Assembly (NCBI GenBank): GCA_954871525.1
Contig: OX940871.1
Coordinates: 16,088,532-16,152,531 of the forward strand
Direction of reading: 5' to 3'
Source: Parietaria judaica
Taxonomy: Eukaryota; Streptophyta; Magnoliopsida; Rosales; Urticaceae
Length of the DNA: 64,000 bases
Shown here: positions 24,116 to 35,164 of the stretch, one piece after another
Position numbering within the stretch: position 1 is the stretch's first letter
Layout of the letters: each line of letters opens with the position of its first letter
Translations under genes and position numbers: made by a program
The notes under the pieces: model-generated
What the model was told of the DNA's origin: nothing
Seen by the model: the letters and a program-made list of their open reading frames with translations, nothing else
The model's database searches: none

Positions 24116-24893
24116 AATTTAGACAAATATATCGCCTTGTGTTTGATGATTTTAAGTATTTTTTATTTTTTATTTTTTAGCTCATTTCCCTCGATGGATC
24201 AAAATTTGATACTTCGCATTGATTATTCCTTAAATTTATTCAAATAGCTCGATAAGATTTTTAAATTTCCCATTTCAATAAATAAAATACTTAAAATTAT
24301 GAAATTTATATTTTAAATTTAATCATGCCTCATATATATCAGTATTGAGTTTTTACCACCTATCTAAGTCAAACCAACTCTTTTTTTTTCACGACTTGAA
24401 ATTTCTCATGATATAAACACTACATATAACATGCTATTTTAGAAGTTTAGCTACTTTTTCCGGAAGTAGCTGTAAAATTTATTTAAAATATATTGCGTTG
24501 GTGCCGGGTTTCTAACAACCATACACACAATCATAGGATATAATATTCACAAATTCACCTTTATAATTTATATAAATTAAAACTACGCTTCTTTTTCTTT
24601 ATCCAAATGGATCTAGATAGCTCAAATCTCTCCTTGGTATCTTCTTTGCATTATTGACTTTTAAGTGCTCAAGGAACACTCTAGACACATGCCACGTACT
24701 CCACAAGCTGAGTGAATCACACAATACTTTAAGCCCCTCCATGCTACGTGGCAACAATATAGACCCGATAGAAGATGACTCTTTCACCTTTATGCTTTAC
24801 AAAACAGAAACGACAAAATAATGGTATATAAGTCCATATAACTATATTTATACGTGCCCGTATCGTATTTAATATTTATGAATAGAGAGGCAA
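24116..24893. other. Intergenic AT-rich DNA
   Basis: No gene or clear repeat seen. A slightly GC-richer stretch at 24600-24790 gives a short minus-strand open frame without recognisable features. Confidence 0.5.
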
Positions 24894-24902
24894 AGAAACA
24901 AA

Positions 24903-25239
24903 GGATAATTGCAATAAATGTAGTTAAATTTTCATTTGATGAGGCATTAGGAGTTAATAACGATGAAAGTACTTAAAGTCAACAAATATGTAAGATGATA
25001 TATTTTTTGTTTAATTTTTTTTCTATGAGGGTTTGTCAATAGCATACTAGTGTTATTATATCATATTTATAAGATATATGTTTATGCGCTTATCCATTAA
25101 TATAACATCTTTTAGCACAATAAGAAATATATCCTTCGTATTTGTTGACTTAACGTATTTTTATCATTATGTCTTCACTCTAAACTTTTACGGTCTTAAT
25201 TAGCATAAAGCTAACTACTTTTACCGTAATTAATCCCAA
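24903..25239. mobile_element. Small MULE-type MITE upstream of DUF241 copy 2
   Basis: About 337 bp. The left end GGATAATTGCAATAAATGTA matches the reverse complement of the right end (GGGATTAATTACGGTAAAAG preceded by TT). Internal arms share AAGTCAACAAAT. Flanks are AGAAACAAA (24894-24902) and TGAAACAAA (25240-25248), a 9 bp duplication with one mismatch. No coding capacity. It ends about 220 bp before the DUF241 start codon, so it lies in that gene's promoter region. Confidence 0.6.
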
Positions 25240-25373
25240 TGAAACAAATATCAAATGATTGCATTTATTGCCTGGCAATGACTCGACAATATCACCGAAC
25301 TTCAAGGACTTCCCATACAACTACCACGTTGTCTTCGCATTCTTTTTGCTATTTCTATATTACCTTTTTGTAC

Positions 25374-25384
25374 ATATATATATA
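25374..25384 (+). promoter_or_regulatory. TATA box of DUF241 copy 2
   Basis: CATATATATAT followed by ACG lies about 80 bp before the ATG at 25460, similar to the arrangement at the first copy. Confidence 0.5.
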
Positions 25385-25459
25385 CGTATACAAAGGCCTT
25401 TCGAATTTCGATATCCAGATTCCAAACCAATTGTATCTTAAGCATTAAAAGTTATAGTA

Positions 25460-26320
25460 ATGGCTTCTTCTACAAAGTACCAAGCTCGATGTGTTAGCTT
25501 TCCTTCGAGGTCTCATCCAAGCGTAGCTAACGTTGAGGAACAGCTCAACACCCTCAGATCACTCGAGATTTCTTCAGCCTCAAGCAACTCAAACACCCTT
25601 TGCACTGCCCTCGCAATGCTCGATGATCTCTACGGACGCGTGGAGAGTCTTCTCGGCGTGGGGTCCGCGCAACGAGTGATCATCTCGCACGAGGAACACA
25701 GAGACGCTCTCTTGGACGCTTCGGTGAGGCTTCTCGACACGTGCGGCTCCGCGAGAGACTTGCTGCTGGAGACGAACGCGCACGTGCTAGAGCTTCAGTC
25801 TGCTCTCCGGAGAAGCAGGAACAAGCGCGATTCGAGCTTGGAAGCGAGTTTCTCGAGCTTTGTTCGGTTCAGAAAGACGACCAAGAAGGAAGCCAAAAAG
25901 CTTGTCTCGACGCTCAAGCAAGTGGAGAAGGCGTTTCAAGGGATGACCACAAACGACGATGTGATGGAGGCTCTAAGAGAAGTGTGTACGACGAGCGTTT
26001 TGGTGTTCCGGTCTCTCTTGTCATTTCTAACCGCGTCCGACAAGTCGAGGAATCATACGAGGTGGTCGCTGGTGTCGAAATTTGTTCACAAGGGTGTTGT
26101 AGCGTGTGAAGTAGACGAGGAATCGGCGGTTCGACATCCACGAGTCAACGAGTTTCGAGCTTTGGATTCGCTGCTCGATATTGCAAGCGACGATGGTGAG
26201 GCTCAGAGGAGATTGGAGGCTTTGGAGAAGGGTGTTGATGGGGTGGAGAGTGGTTTAGAGATTGTGTTTAGGAGGTTGATTAGAACTAGAGCCTCCCTAT
26301 TAAACATAGTCTCTGATTAA
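25460..26320 (+). CDS. DUF241 family protein, intronless, second copy
   Basis: A 286-residue plant DUF241 protein of unknown biochemical function. It has the same landmarks as the copy at 10344: N-terminal VSFPSRSHP, LLDTCGSARD in the centre, the basic FVRFRKTTKKEAKKL stretch, VFRSLLSFLTAS, and the C-terminal LIRTRASLLNIVS. It is predicted largely helical, with no signal or membrane segment. The start follows a TATA box by about 80 bp, and no upstream in-frame ATG competes. The coding DNA is much GC-richer than its surroundings. Its 3' coding and untranslated sequence recurs in the fragment at 28490-28950, so that fragment is a partial duplicate of this gene. The two complete copies are clearly diverged in sequence, so their duplication is older. 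Confidence 0.9.
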   Translation: MASSTKYQARCVSFPSRSHPSVANVEEQLNTLRSLEISSASSNSNTLCTALAMLDDLYGRVESLLGVGSAQRVIISHEEHRDALLDASVRLLDTCGSARDLLLETNAHVLELQSALRRSRNKRDSSLEASFSSFVRFRKTTKKEAKKLVSTLKQVEKAFQGMTTNDDVMEALREVCTTSVLVFRSLLSFLTASDKSRNHTRWSLVSKFVHKGVVACEVDEESAVRHPRVNEFRALDSLLDIASDDGEAQRRLEALEKGVDGVESGLEIVFRRLIRTRASLLNIVSD

Positions 26321-27950
26321 GTTATATCGTTAGGGTTTTCACTTGTAAAGAGATTAATCCCATATTTTTACAGGATTTTTCTTCGGGATTTAAGCTTTGC
26401 TTACTTCCCTTGTTATACTTGAATGGACTATATACAGTTGTACAAAGATCGTGTTATGAAAGTTATCATACATTTAACTTATACATCATTGTGTGCTGTT
26501 TTATTCCTCTGATTATAACTTTGATGAACGAATAACTTTATACATATACCGATACGTCACGCATGAATACATATTAATAAAGTTAAAGTATAGCTTGTCA
26601 CGATCAATATCTAAAATATCATCATTTATGTAAGAACACTACATATGTATTTAACATTTTGTGTTTTTTGTTTGGTACATTACACATGTTGAATCATTGA
26701 TTCATTCTGACATGTTTGGTTGGCCAAATTTGCAAACACGCTTCGATCGCTTGCTTCAGCTCAACCAATACTATTAAGGCATGATTTTGAGGATTGGATT
26801 AATCACCTCGTTTTGCTCTGCTAGTTGGATTTTGATCTAGCCAGTGAGAGTTGATTGAGATCTTCAATCAAAATTCATTTTTTTTCTTGAGAATCATGGA
26901 TTTAATTTGTATCATTCCTTATTTCAAAGCTCACATTTGTTGGATTTGGTTAATAACTAGCGCTCTACACGTAAAAACACACTCACTTGTTCATAAATAG
27001 GGCCTTGTGATCTCTATATTGCTGATTGACGACTGGTTGTTCAACAAAGGGAGCATCAAAGATCGCTCTGAGGAAGAAGCGCCGCAGACAGCTTAAATTC
27101 TTTAGTTTTTATTTCTTACGAAACTCATCTACATATCATGTATAATTGTATTTTCAATAGAATAAAATATTTGGATCAGAGCCTCGAAAAGTAAGTCGCA
27201 CATCTTGGATCTTGCGAACTCCGTTAACTAATATTATCATATATGTGGGTTTTATTTTTAAGCAAAATTTTCTAGCATCGAGTAAAAGTATGTCTAATTA
27301 ACATTGACATGACCTAAACTTACATAAATTAACAAGTAAATACTTATCTTGTATGAGAGTTTTTCACTATTTGTATGTTGTGCAGTTTGAATTTAATAAC
27401 TCAAGTAATTAAATTATCAAGCTAATAAGTGCTCGTATATGGTGAGTGAATTTAATAATACGAAGACGATTGCTTCACGATATAATAATACAAAGTACAT
27501 GCGAGTTCCCAAATGAAAATGCAAAATATGCATACTCGTGCGACTATTATTTAGTCCTCAATGTATCAGCCCCTACAAAATAATAAAAGTCAATATATTG
27601 ATATTTGAAAATACTATTTGCTGATCTTTTTAGATCTTTTGTTCAAAGAAACTAATAATATTAATATTATGCATGTATACACTTGTATTTATTCATGTAA
27701 TATTACATTGGGCAAATAACACACCGTCCATTTGCAATGGGGACTATTTGCATGTTCATTCATTGGTAACCCCAAACCTCATGGAATTAAATGGTTAGGT
27801 TATGTGGCTCGTATTCCGAAAACATACACCAGGTCCCATGTATATTTTTCTTTAGACAAAACCAAGGCCCCAAATAAACCTATAATGATTATTGTACATA
27901 TGATGCTTCATGTTCATTAATTCTCAATGAATAAACGTGTGAATCAGACG
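26321..27950. other. Intergenic DNA between DUF241 copies
   Basis: The first ~250 bp are the 3' flank shared with the fragment downstream. The rest is AT-rich. The stretch 26720-27200 is less AT-biased, with a TATA-like CATAAATAGGG (26993) and a polyadenylation-like AATAAAAT (27161), suggestive of an old LTR or gene relic that I cannot identify. Confidence 0.4.
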
Positions 27951-28739
27951 CCGTGATAGCGCGTGTCGAAGTTCGTTCACAAGTGTGTTTGTTAAGGTCG
28001 GATTTAATCAGACTCACTTAATGGATTAACACGCGACGTCTGTTATTAATTAGCGACGCGACCGCATACGAGGAAGGAGGAAGATCGGGCCCCGTCGTCA
28101 GGAGGTGTCGGGACCAAACCGACAACGCCGGCTAACAACCGACATGACGAGCATTTATGAGGCCCACACCAACCCCACCTACCCAGTACGACGGACAACC
28201 GTGTTGTCACAAATCATGTCACTCCACCATGTAGATGCCAACTGCCCCGAAGGAAAGAAATGATGGGACGTGACTTAAGGCGGGAGAAGGCCCAAGAGGA
28301 GAGAAGGGGGCTATAAATAGTAGAGGAAAAACTTGTAAGAGGGAATGAAAAAGAAATATATACATACATTTTTTTCAGAATTATCCTCGAGAGAACCTAT
28401 TAAACAAACGGACGAATCCGAGCTCTATTTCTCTAAGAACAAGGGAGAACCTTGTGGTTGTTAAGGGTGAAAACGCCCTTTAACAGTGTTGTAGTGTGTG
28501 AATCATACTGGAAATCGGAGGTTCAATGTCGACGAGTGAACAAGTTTCGAGCTGTGGATTTGCTGCTCGATATTGCGATCGACAACGCCGAGGCTCAGAG
28601 GAGATTTGAGGCTTTGGAGAAGGGTATTGATGGGGTAAAGAGTGGTTTAGAGAGTGTGTTTAGGAGTTTGATCGGAATTAGAGCCTCCCTTTTAAACATA
28701 GTCTCTCAGGAAGTGTTATCATTAGGGTTTCACTTGTAA
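27951..28739 (+). pseudogene. 5'-truncated DUF241 copy, split by a solo LTR
   Basis: Homology to the DUF241 gene at 25460 begins near 27951 (GTGTCGAAGTTCGTTCACAAG) and resumes after the LTR at 28491. It then reads VNKFRAVDLLLDIAIDNAEA and continues to SLLNIVSQEVLSLGFHL, with a stop at 28739. Only the last ~90 codons of the gene are present. The final codons run past the parental stop because of a changed terminator. The 3' flank (to about 28950) also matches the flank of the parent. No promoter or N-terminal half remains, so it is a dead partial duplicate. Confidence 0.85.
27990..28485. mobile_element. Solo LTR (496 bp) in the DUF241 fragment
   Basis: Begins TGTTAAGG and ends CCCTTTAACA, the short inverted TG...CA ends of an LTR. 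It is flanked by the perfect 5 bp duplication GTGTT (27985-27989, 28486-28490). Removing it restores continuity of the DUF241 homology, which proves it is an insertion. It has a TATA box (GGGCTATAAATAG near 28310) on plus. No internal retroelement sequence is present, so recombination has left a solo LTR. Its ends resemble those of the LTR at 39249-39927. Confidence 0.9.
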
Positions 28740-29169
28740 TTAAAAATCAGATCAATCCATATTTTTACAGTATTTTTCTTTGGGATTTAAGCTTTTCTTA
28801 TTTGCCCTTATTATACTTGTATGGAGTCCATGGACTATAATATATAGTTGTACAAAGATCGTGTTATGGAAGGTTCATACATTTCACTTATACATATCAT
28901 TGTTTATTGTGCAAGTACTATTCCTGTTATTATAAATTTGAAAAAATAACTTTTATACAAATTACAAATAGTTAACGCATGTATTTTGCCTCTAATAACC
29001 CGGATAAAAATGGTACTTTTTGGTACTTTTACCGCTAATAACCCTATTTTTTTTTTGTACTTTAGCCATAATGATAATATATATTACTTGTATACATGTA
29101 AAATAAAAAAATAATACTTATGCCGCAACTTCTATCCCACGTGGATGGCCACATGGCGAGCCTCTGATG

Positions 29170-29320
29170 CCAAATTAGCTCAAGTTAACGTCCATTGACG
29201 GAAGGACCGACGGATTTTACACTTAACAAACGTTGTGTATTTTTTCCCACACTTTGAAAGCTTGGGACCTAAAACCCATGTTGACCAAAGGTTGTGCATT
29301 ATTGCTGCAATTAACGCTAA
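29170..29320. mobile_element. Half of a fold-back MULE (right TIR only)
   Basis: GGAAGGACCGACGGATTTTA, CACACTTTGAAAG, GACCTAAAACCCATGTTGAC and GCATTATTGCTGCAATTAA follow the right arm of the element at 15016-15811 in order. No left arm is seen upstream, so it is a truncated copy of that family. Confidence 0.7.
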
Positions 29321-29748
29321 TTTTTTTTAAAAATCTCAACTTGTTGTAAGGTGCATCGTCTGAAAGACAAAGTTAACTAAGTGGGCCCCTCATCTCGTCT
29401 ACCAAAGTAGTTTATTATTCTTATTTTCACATTTATGATGCGGGCAAGCTTTAAGTTCCTCTTGTTAAAATGTTTGGTTTTTAAATTCATTTTAGTTGAG
29501 CTTAACTCGTTGAAATGGGTTTCTCATCTAATGATGCTCTTGAATCAACAAATCCAAGTCTACATGTTGGTGGAGAAACCAAAGGGAAAAAGGAAAACAA
29601 CCCCAAAGAAAGAGAAAATCAATCGATATACACTACTTGAGAAACGACATGTCACACAATGAAAATGAAAATGGAAGATGAATACGACATGCAGTTTTAC
29701 AATTGTCTTTTTTAGTGAAATTTGCGGGAGAAGTCATCAAATTCATCG

Positions 29749-29912
29749 CATAAGCCGAACTAGGATTTATACATCGGGGTGGCTGGTTTAAATTTATAGT
29801 GCAAATATAAGGGGTTTATTTGTAAAAAATTTAAACATTAGTGCTAAAAAAGATTTAAAAAAAATTAGGGGTGGCTCTAGCCACACTACCCTTGTGGGTA
29901 GTTCTGCCACTG
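29749..29912. mobile_element. Short hAT-type MITE (164 bp)
   Basis: Inverted ends: left CATAAGCCGAACTAGG, right (reverse complement) CAGTGGCAGAACTACC. Flanked by ATTCATCG (29741-29748) and ACTCATCG (29913-29920), an 8 bp duplication with one mismatch, as in hAT elements. It shares the CAGTGGCGGAACTA-type terminus with the elements at 45399 and 59796. Confidence 0.7.
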
Positions 29913-29920
29913 ACTCATCG

Positions 29921-30472
29921 GTTTGTTACAGATAAGTCAATAAACTTCCTTTTTTATTGCAATGAAAGTGAGTAACGTCGTACTTTTATTGCAAATACAC
30001 CCTTACGATGTTAGTTGCTACATTTTTTGTCATGTTAGAAGTGCCAGATCATTAGTACTTATCTTACATGTCGTATATAAGCCTATCTTGACCGTCATCC
30101 CGACCACATTCTACTGCCTGTATTTCGGCAACGTGAGGCCTAATATAGCAAAATTTGTGGCATTTAACATTGTACCGTTGTGCTTGTAACTAAAGTATGA
30201 CATTAATAACTTTGGCCGCAAAAAAAAATGGTTCAACGACTTATATATCTAAAGACGAGTTCTACGACTTTGGCCGCAATTGTTTTTTTTTTTCATTGGA
30301 TTCCCGAGTGGGCCATCCCCAGCACTTGCAATCAACGTAACGGCTATATTTCTGGGTAGAGCCAGAGAGACAGATTTGTATAAGCTACTAATTCCAGCTT
30401 CGTTACACTCAGAACGAAGAAAGCGATCCTCTTTCCTTAGCAGAACCACCGTTCCGATTCGCCGACGAAGCC
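29921..30472. other. Promoter and leader region of the IST1-like gene
   Basis: AT-rich to about 30290, including 'tggccgcaa' words like those at MULE ends. It is then GC-richer sequence that is probably the 5' untranslated leader. No TATA box stands out. Confidence 0.4.
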
Positions 30473-32904
30473 ATGACGGTCGCGACTGTGGCCACGGCCC
30501 AAACCAAGAAGCTCGTCAAGCTCGGAATCTCTCTCTTCCGCCGAACCTTCAACGCTCCCAAATGGTAACCCCAAGCTCCTCGATCTAGCTTCTCTGTCTG
30601 TCATTTCTAGGGTTTGACGAAGTTCTTTTGGAGTCCCTTTTCGATGACAGTAAAACTGCGGCGAAAATGGCGGTTTCGAGGATTAAGCTTCTGAGGAACA
30701 AGCGAGAGGTCGTGGTGAAGCAGATGAGGCGCGACATTGCGCTGCTTCTTCAGGCGGGTCAAGACGCCACTGCTCGAATTCGGGTTCGCTTCCCTTTTCC
30801 TGTTTTCATTTGTTCGAGTCATACAGTATCGTTTGAATTTCAGATCCTTAGTTCATTTCGTTAGTTCTGGGTTCTCATCCAGTGAGATCGTATTGAGAAG
30901 TTATGCGATTGATGTGAAAGAACAATGAGAGCATAAATATAACCCGGATTTATTGTTTTCCGTTGATTTTACATGAGCATTTGTATGCGTTCGAATCAGC
31001 TAATTCGGGTAGAATCGTTTTGTGATTGTCTAGGTTGAACATGTGATGAGAGAACAGAATGTATTGGCTGCGAACGAGGTCATCGAGCTCTTCTGTGAAC
31101 TTCTCGTCAGTCGGCTTTCGATAATCTCAAAGCGAAGGTGCAAAACGCTGCTTGAAATTCGTTGTGTTGCTGTAACTCTTTTTTTTTTTCTTCCTCTGAT
31201 ACGATCGGTTTCAATGAGCAGGGAATGCCCGGCTGATTTAAAAGAGGGCATCGATAGTTTGATCTTTGCAGCACCGAGGTGTTCCGAGATTCCGGAGCTT
31301 GTAGCAATTAGAGATGTTTTTGAGAAGAAATACGGAAGAGATTTTGTATCGGCCGCTGCTGATCTCCGGCCAGGCACCAGTGTGAATCGCATGGTAATGC
31401 TTATTCTATTGTTAATTTTCTCAGAAATACGACTTTGTTTCCTCTGTTCCATGAAAATTGTGTTTCGTCACTAAACACATACAGCTTGTTAAATGAATTG
31501 CTAATCAGTTAGTTGTGTTATCTGATAGCTTTATGACAAGCTCTTGGTTAATGTTTTCACTATATATGAATCTCGTACTTATTTGTTAGACCCGAAAATT
31601 AGGAAATATTTTTTTCTTTATTTATTTTTATTATTGTCTGAAGTCGTTCGGGGTATTAGGATATTTTACAATGAATATGGAAGTAGGGTTTCTAATTATA
31701 TATAGGCGCCTAATCTACAAATAGTTTTCATGTTTGATTTCTGGAATTTCCTTTTTCATTCAGAGAGCTTTCCCGGTCTAACTCTCGAATAAGAGATTAC
31801 TTATATGAATAAAGTGTTGTTGTTGTTTCTCTTTCAGCTCTTTCACTTGATAATATTCGTGTTTTTAGACTGAGATATTGTTTCTTTTGCTGTGAACATC
31901 TCTTAGGTCTTTCTTGACTGTTGTATTATTTTGTAGCTAATTGACAAGCTCTCGGTTAGACCTCCCACGGGCGAAATCAAGTTAAAGATCATGAAGGAGA
32001 TTGCGAAGGAACACCAAATCGACTGGAACACGGAAGAAACCGAAAAGGAACTCCTTAAGCCTCCAGAGAAGACTATAGTATGTTCATCTCTCGCTTGATT
32101 CCGTATCTCTGATTCAATATATCTAATAAAATATGTAATAGTTTACATTTTGTACCAGGAAGGAGCGCGGAATTTTGTTAGCGCAGCCAGCTTTCCTCTT
32201 ACCAATGAGTCAAACCAAGCTGTTCAGCCTCAAAAACCAACTACTAATGGGTAACTCGACATTTTACGTTTATCGTTTTTTTTTTTGTTTTTTTTTCTCT
32301 TTGGAAATTTCAGATTGCCCGTCTGATATATTGTCTTTCTAGTTCTTTCAGTGGACCAACTAATGGAAGTGACGCTGAGTATACCCAATTCGAAAACGCC
32401 TCTTCGGCCGCCCTTGCAGCTGCGAGATCTGCTAATGAAGCTATTGCAGCTGCAAAAGCCGCTGCTTATCACGCCAACAAGGACTCAAGTCGCACCTTTT
32501 CCGAGTCACAGTCTTTCGGTAATAACGCGATGAACAAATCGAGTGTTAACCTCTCTAGCCGGACGATCAGCCCTGCTTCATCTGTGGATCATCAATATAA
32601 AAAGCCTAATTCAGGACCAACGGTTGATTCTCCAAGTTTCGACGAGCCTCGTTATCCGAGCAATGCTGACAGATTGCGTCGGAGGCACAGCTGTAACGCC
32701 GGGATAAAGTTTGACAAATCCGACTCTGAAGAAGACTACGACGAGATCGCAACACCTCAGCAGTCCCCGCTCCGAGCGGCTCCGCATCAGAAATTTGCCA
32801 AGTATGATTCATTTTCTCCTTCCGTTCATCCTAACTTGCCGGATTACGATACGCTCGCCGCTCGCTTTGAAGCTCTCAAGCATCATCGCAAATCGCTGCC
32901 ATGA
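30473..32904 (+). CDS. IST1-like protein (ESCRT-III associated, VPS4 regulator)
   Basis: Seven exons: 30473-30564, 30651-30783, 31034-31137, 31222-31393, 31937-32077, 32159-32250 and 32343-32904, giving 431 residues with all joins in frame. IST1 proteins bind ESCRT-III and regulate the VPS4 ATPase during multivesicular-body sorting. The N-terminal IST1 domain is complete: FNAPKCKTAAKMAVSRIKLL, RIRVEHVMREQNVLAANEVI, ECPADLKEGIDSLIFAAPRC, SVNRMLIDKLSVRPP and IKLKIMKEIAKEH. The C-terminal half is Ser/Ala-rich and acidic. It ends with DYDTLAARFEALK, matching the MIT-interacting (MIM1-like) helix expected at the C-terminus of IST1. The codon split at 30564/30651 restores 'PKCKT', which confirms intron 1. 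Intron 4 (543 bp) carries an LTR-like insertion. Start ATG chosen as the first in the exon. Family assignment is firm; the exact paralogue is not. Confidence 0.93.
31584..31860 (+). mobile_element. LTR-like relic in intron 4 of the IST1-like gene
   Basis: Starts TGTTAGACCCGAAAATTAGG. It contains the promoter/leader-like features of plant copia LTRs: ATATATAGGCGCC, GAGCTTTCCCGGTC and AATAAAGTGTTG. The 3' boundary and target duplication were not found, so extent and class are uncertain. Confidence 0.4.
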
Positions 32905-33508
32905 AAAAAAGGGTTACTACCCTTCGGTTTCTTTCTTGGGACGCAAGAATTCTAGTACGGTCACGCATATGATACTAAATAAAATGAGCAATGCATAACA
33001 TAATTAAGTCCATTTTTTATATTTTATTTTGGTATAGTGTCCATTCAAATACGTTATTTTGTCAACTATTATTGGTTGTATTATCGAAAAGTATTATAGT
33101 CAAAATGTAGAAAGTAAGAAAGTACTGTGTTATATATAATATAGAAATGTTGATCTACAGTTGACTTTTTTGGATTGCCTATTGTTTTGGGAGCACACCT
33201 TTGACTCTCGTAAAAGTGTTCTGCTTTTTCAACTTGTTCATGCTAACATTAGCAAAAAATTAAAGTATTTAGCTTTAACCCCCTAAAATATTGCATTAGT
33301 TTTTTCGAACTTTATTTTTTTGGCAGAAATGCTCTATACTCCCGAAAATTAGAACGTTGGCTCCAATGCGGTAACGAAATTATTTAAATTGTAGGACTTC
33401 TTATCTCAAAACTTCTTGAAGAACTAGAATTATCGATAGCTTTCACGATAATCTTTTATCGTTTCTAACTGATGAGGGAAAATATCTACTTTTTCAAAGT
33501 ATAGATAG
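32905..33508. other. 3' flank of the IST1-like gene
   Basis: AT-rich, presumably 3' untranslated region then intergenic. Nothing else recognised. Confidence 0.5.
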
Positions 33509-34187
33509 TATAATTATGGGTTCTTAAGGGTAATAGCCAATCTTGAAAGTGGGTTTAACAAAATAGCTAAATTTTGATTAATTTTGTAAACTAGCCAATT
33601 AACTATTTAAGTGAATTTCTAATTACATTATTACCCTTAATAATTAAAAACGAAATTAAAAATAAATACAAATTAACCACGTAATTTGTGGGTTATTAAT
33701 CTGAAAAAATTAATGACATTAATTATGAATAATTATATTAATTAAAAATTCATTTATTTTCATTAATTAAAAATATTGCTATTAATTGAAATAGCTATAA
33801 ATATGGTAACAACCAAAACCAAACATTTTTTTTATATAATTCAAATTTTTAATTCAAAAAATTTATATAATTTTCGGATTTATTTTTTTTTTCAAAAAAT
33901 ATCAACAAATTAAAGACGCGAATTAACGTAAATCAACAACGAATCATAATAAATTAACATCGAATTAACGTAAATTAACAACGAATTTACAATGAATTAA
34001 CAACGAATTTACGTTAATTTACATAAATTAACAACAAATTTACAATGAATTAACAACGAATTTACGTTAATTCGTAAATTAACAACGAATTAACGTAAAT
34101 TAACAACGAATCAACGTAATCTCATCGTCGTTGGAGGCGCCGGAGCCGGCGGTGCTGCTCCCCCTCGGAGACGGGGATCCCAACAGC

Positions 34188-34480
34188 CTAAAAAAAAGGT
34201 CTTGCCCTCGGCGCTCCCATCCTCATCCTCGCCGGAATCGTCGTTGTCGTCGGCCAAATCCTCGTAGAACCCGACGAGCTCGTTGTCGGGCTGCAGCGCA
34301 GCGTTGGGGGAGGATCTGGGTAGGGCTTGGGCGGCGTCTCGCAGACGCAGTCGTCGTCACGGTGGAAGAAATGGACGGAGGTGATCTCGGTGTCGGCGAA
34401 GCTCACCCGGCGAGCGCGCTTCCTCTTGATGCGCAGGGACCTTCGTTGCGAGGGATCTCGTCGGGGACCTTCGACGCCAT
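34188..34480 (-). pseudogene. Captured N-terminus of a KNL1/SPC105-like kinetochore gene
   Basis: On minus from ATG 34480 the frame opens MASKVPDEIPRNEG. After a frame change it continues RIKRKRARRVSFADTEITSV, then HFFHRDDD and ETPPKP. The 'KKRxRRVSFADxEITSVHxF' block is the conserved N-terminal region of plant KNL1 (SPC105-type) outer-kinetochore proteins, including an RVSF phosphatase-docking motif. The rest of that long protein is absent, and the frame shift prevents translation of the joined piece. GC content and codon use differ sharply from the AT-rich element around it, as expected for a captured host fragment. Identification rests on the motif block only. Confidence 0.68.
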
Positions 34481-34731
34481 GGATTGCTCGGGATTCCTTC
34501 ACTGGGTCTGTCTCTCTCTCTCTCTTCCCGTGAATGGCGGGGATCTTCCGATCTCGAAGCCTAGAGAGGAAAGGCCTCACTTGATCACATCAACGCAGAG
34601 AGAGACGCGGTGGTGGTGGAGCATAGAAGAAGGCGAAGCAATGGGGAGATGGGTGTGAGGAGGCTTGGTGGCCGACAAGCATGCTTTCATATCGTCGCTC
34701 TCATTGCTCGCTCGCTCTGTGTCTGCATATG

Positions 34732-34733
<2 letters not shown>

Positions 34734-34773
<40 letters not shown>
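34734..34773. repeat. (GA)n microsatellite
   Basis: About 40 bp of uninterrupted GA, inside the KNL1-bearing Pack-MULE. It is probably derived from the CT-rich leader of the captured gene. Confidence 0.95.
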
Positions 34774-34777
<4 letters not shown>

Positions 34778-35164
34778 TCGATGGAAATATTCAAATTGAC
34801 TATTAAATTCCTAAATTTGTGCATAATTAATAAAGCTTGATTTGTGCTGATTTTTTTTAATTAATTACGAAAATTATAATTAAAATGTTTAATTAAAGGG
34901 TATTATAGAGATAAAAAAATGTTATTAAAATGCCACCTCGTGTTAATTGGCTAGTTTACAAAATTAACCAAAGTTTGGCTATTTTGCTAATCCTATGTTT
35001 CAATTTGGCTATTTGGTGCAATTTCTCTATAATTATAGAAAGAAAAAACGAATTCAAAGGACAAACTACATTAACATAGAAAGTTCAAGGGGTCAAAACT
35101 AGATTAATTTACACACTAAAAGGGTATATGAAGAAATATTTCAGGAAACAGAACTCGTAATATA

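Larger units (their letters stand above)
33518..35027. mobile_element. Pack-MULE carrying a KNL1/SPC105-like fragment
   Basis: A 1,510 bp element between perfect 9 bp duplications TATAATTAT (33509-33517 and 35028-35036). Inverted ends share AATAGCC near each tip, then ACAAAATAGC(T/C)AAA and TTAATTTTGTAAACTAGCCA. The TIRs are about 100 bp. The interior has short direct repeats of 'aattaacaacgaatttacgt' (33900-34115), a GC-rich captured gene fragment on minus (34188-34480) and a (GA)n tract at 34734-34773. No transposase gene. Confidence 0.88.

Noticed and set aside
34131..34658. 175-codon plus-strand ORF rich in Arg and Pro
   Set aside because: Antisense to the KNL1-like captured fragment, which explains the open frame through high GC content.
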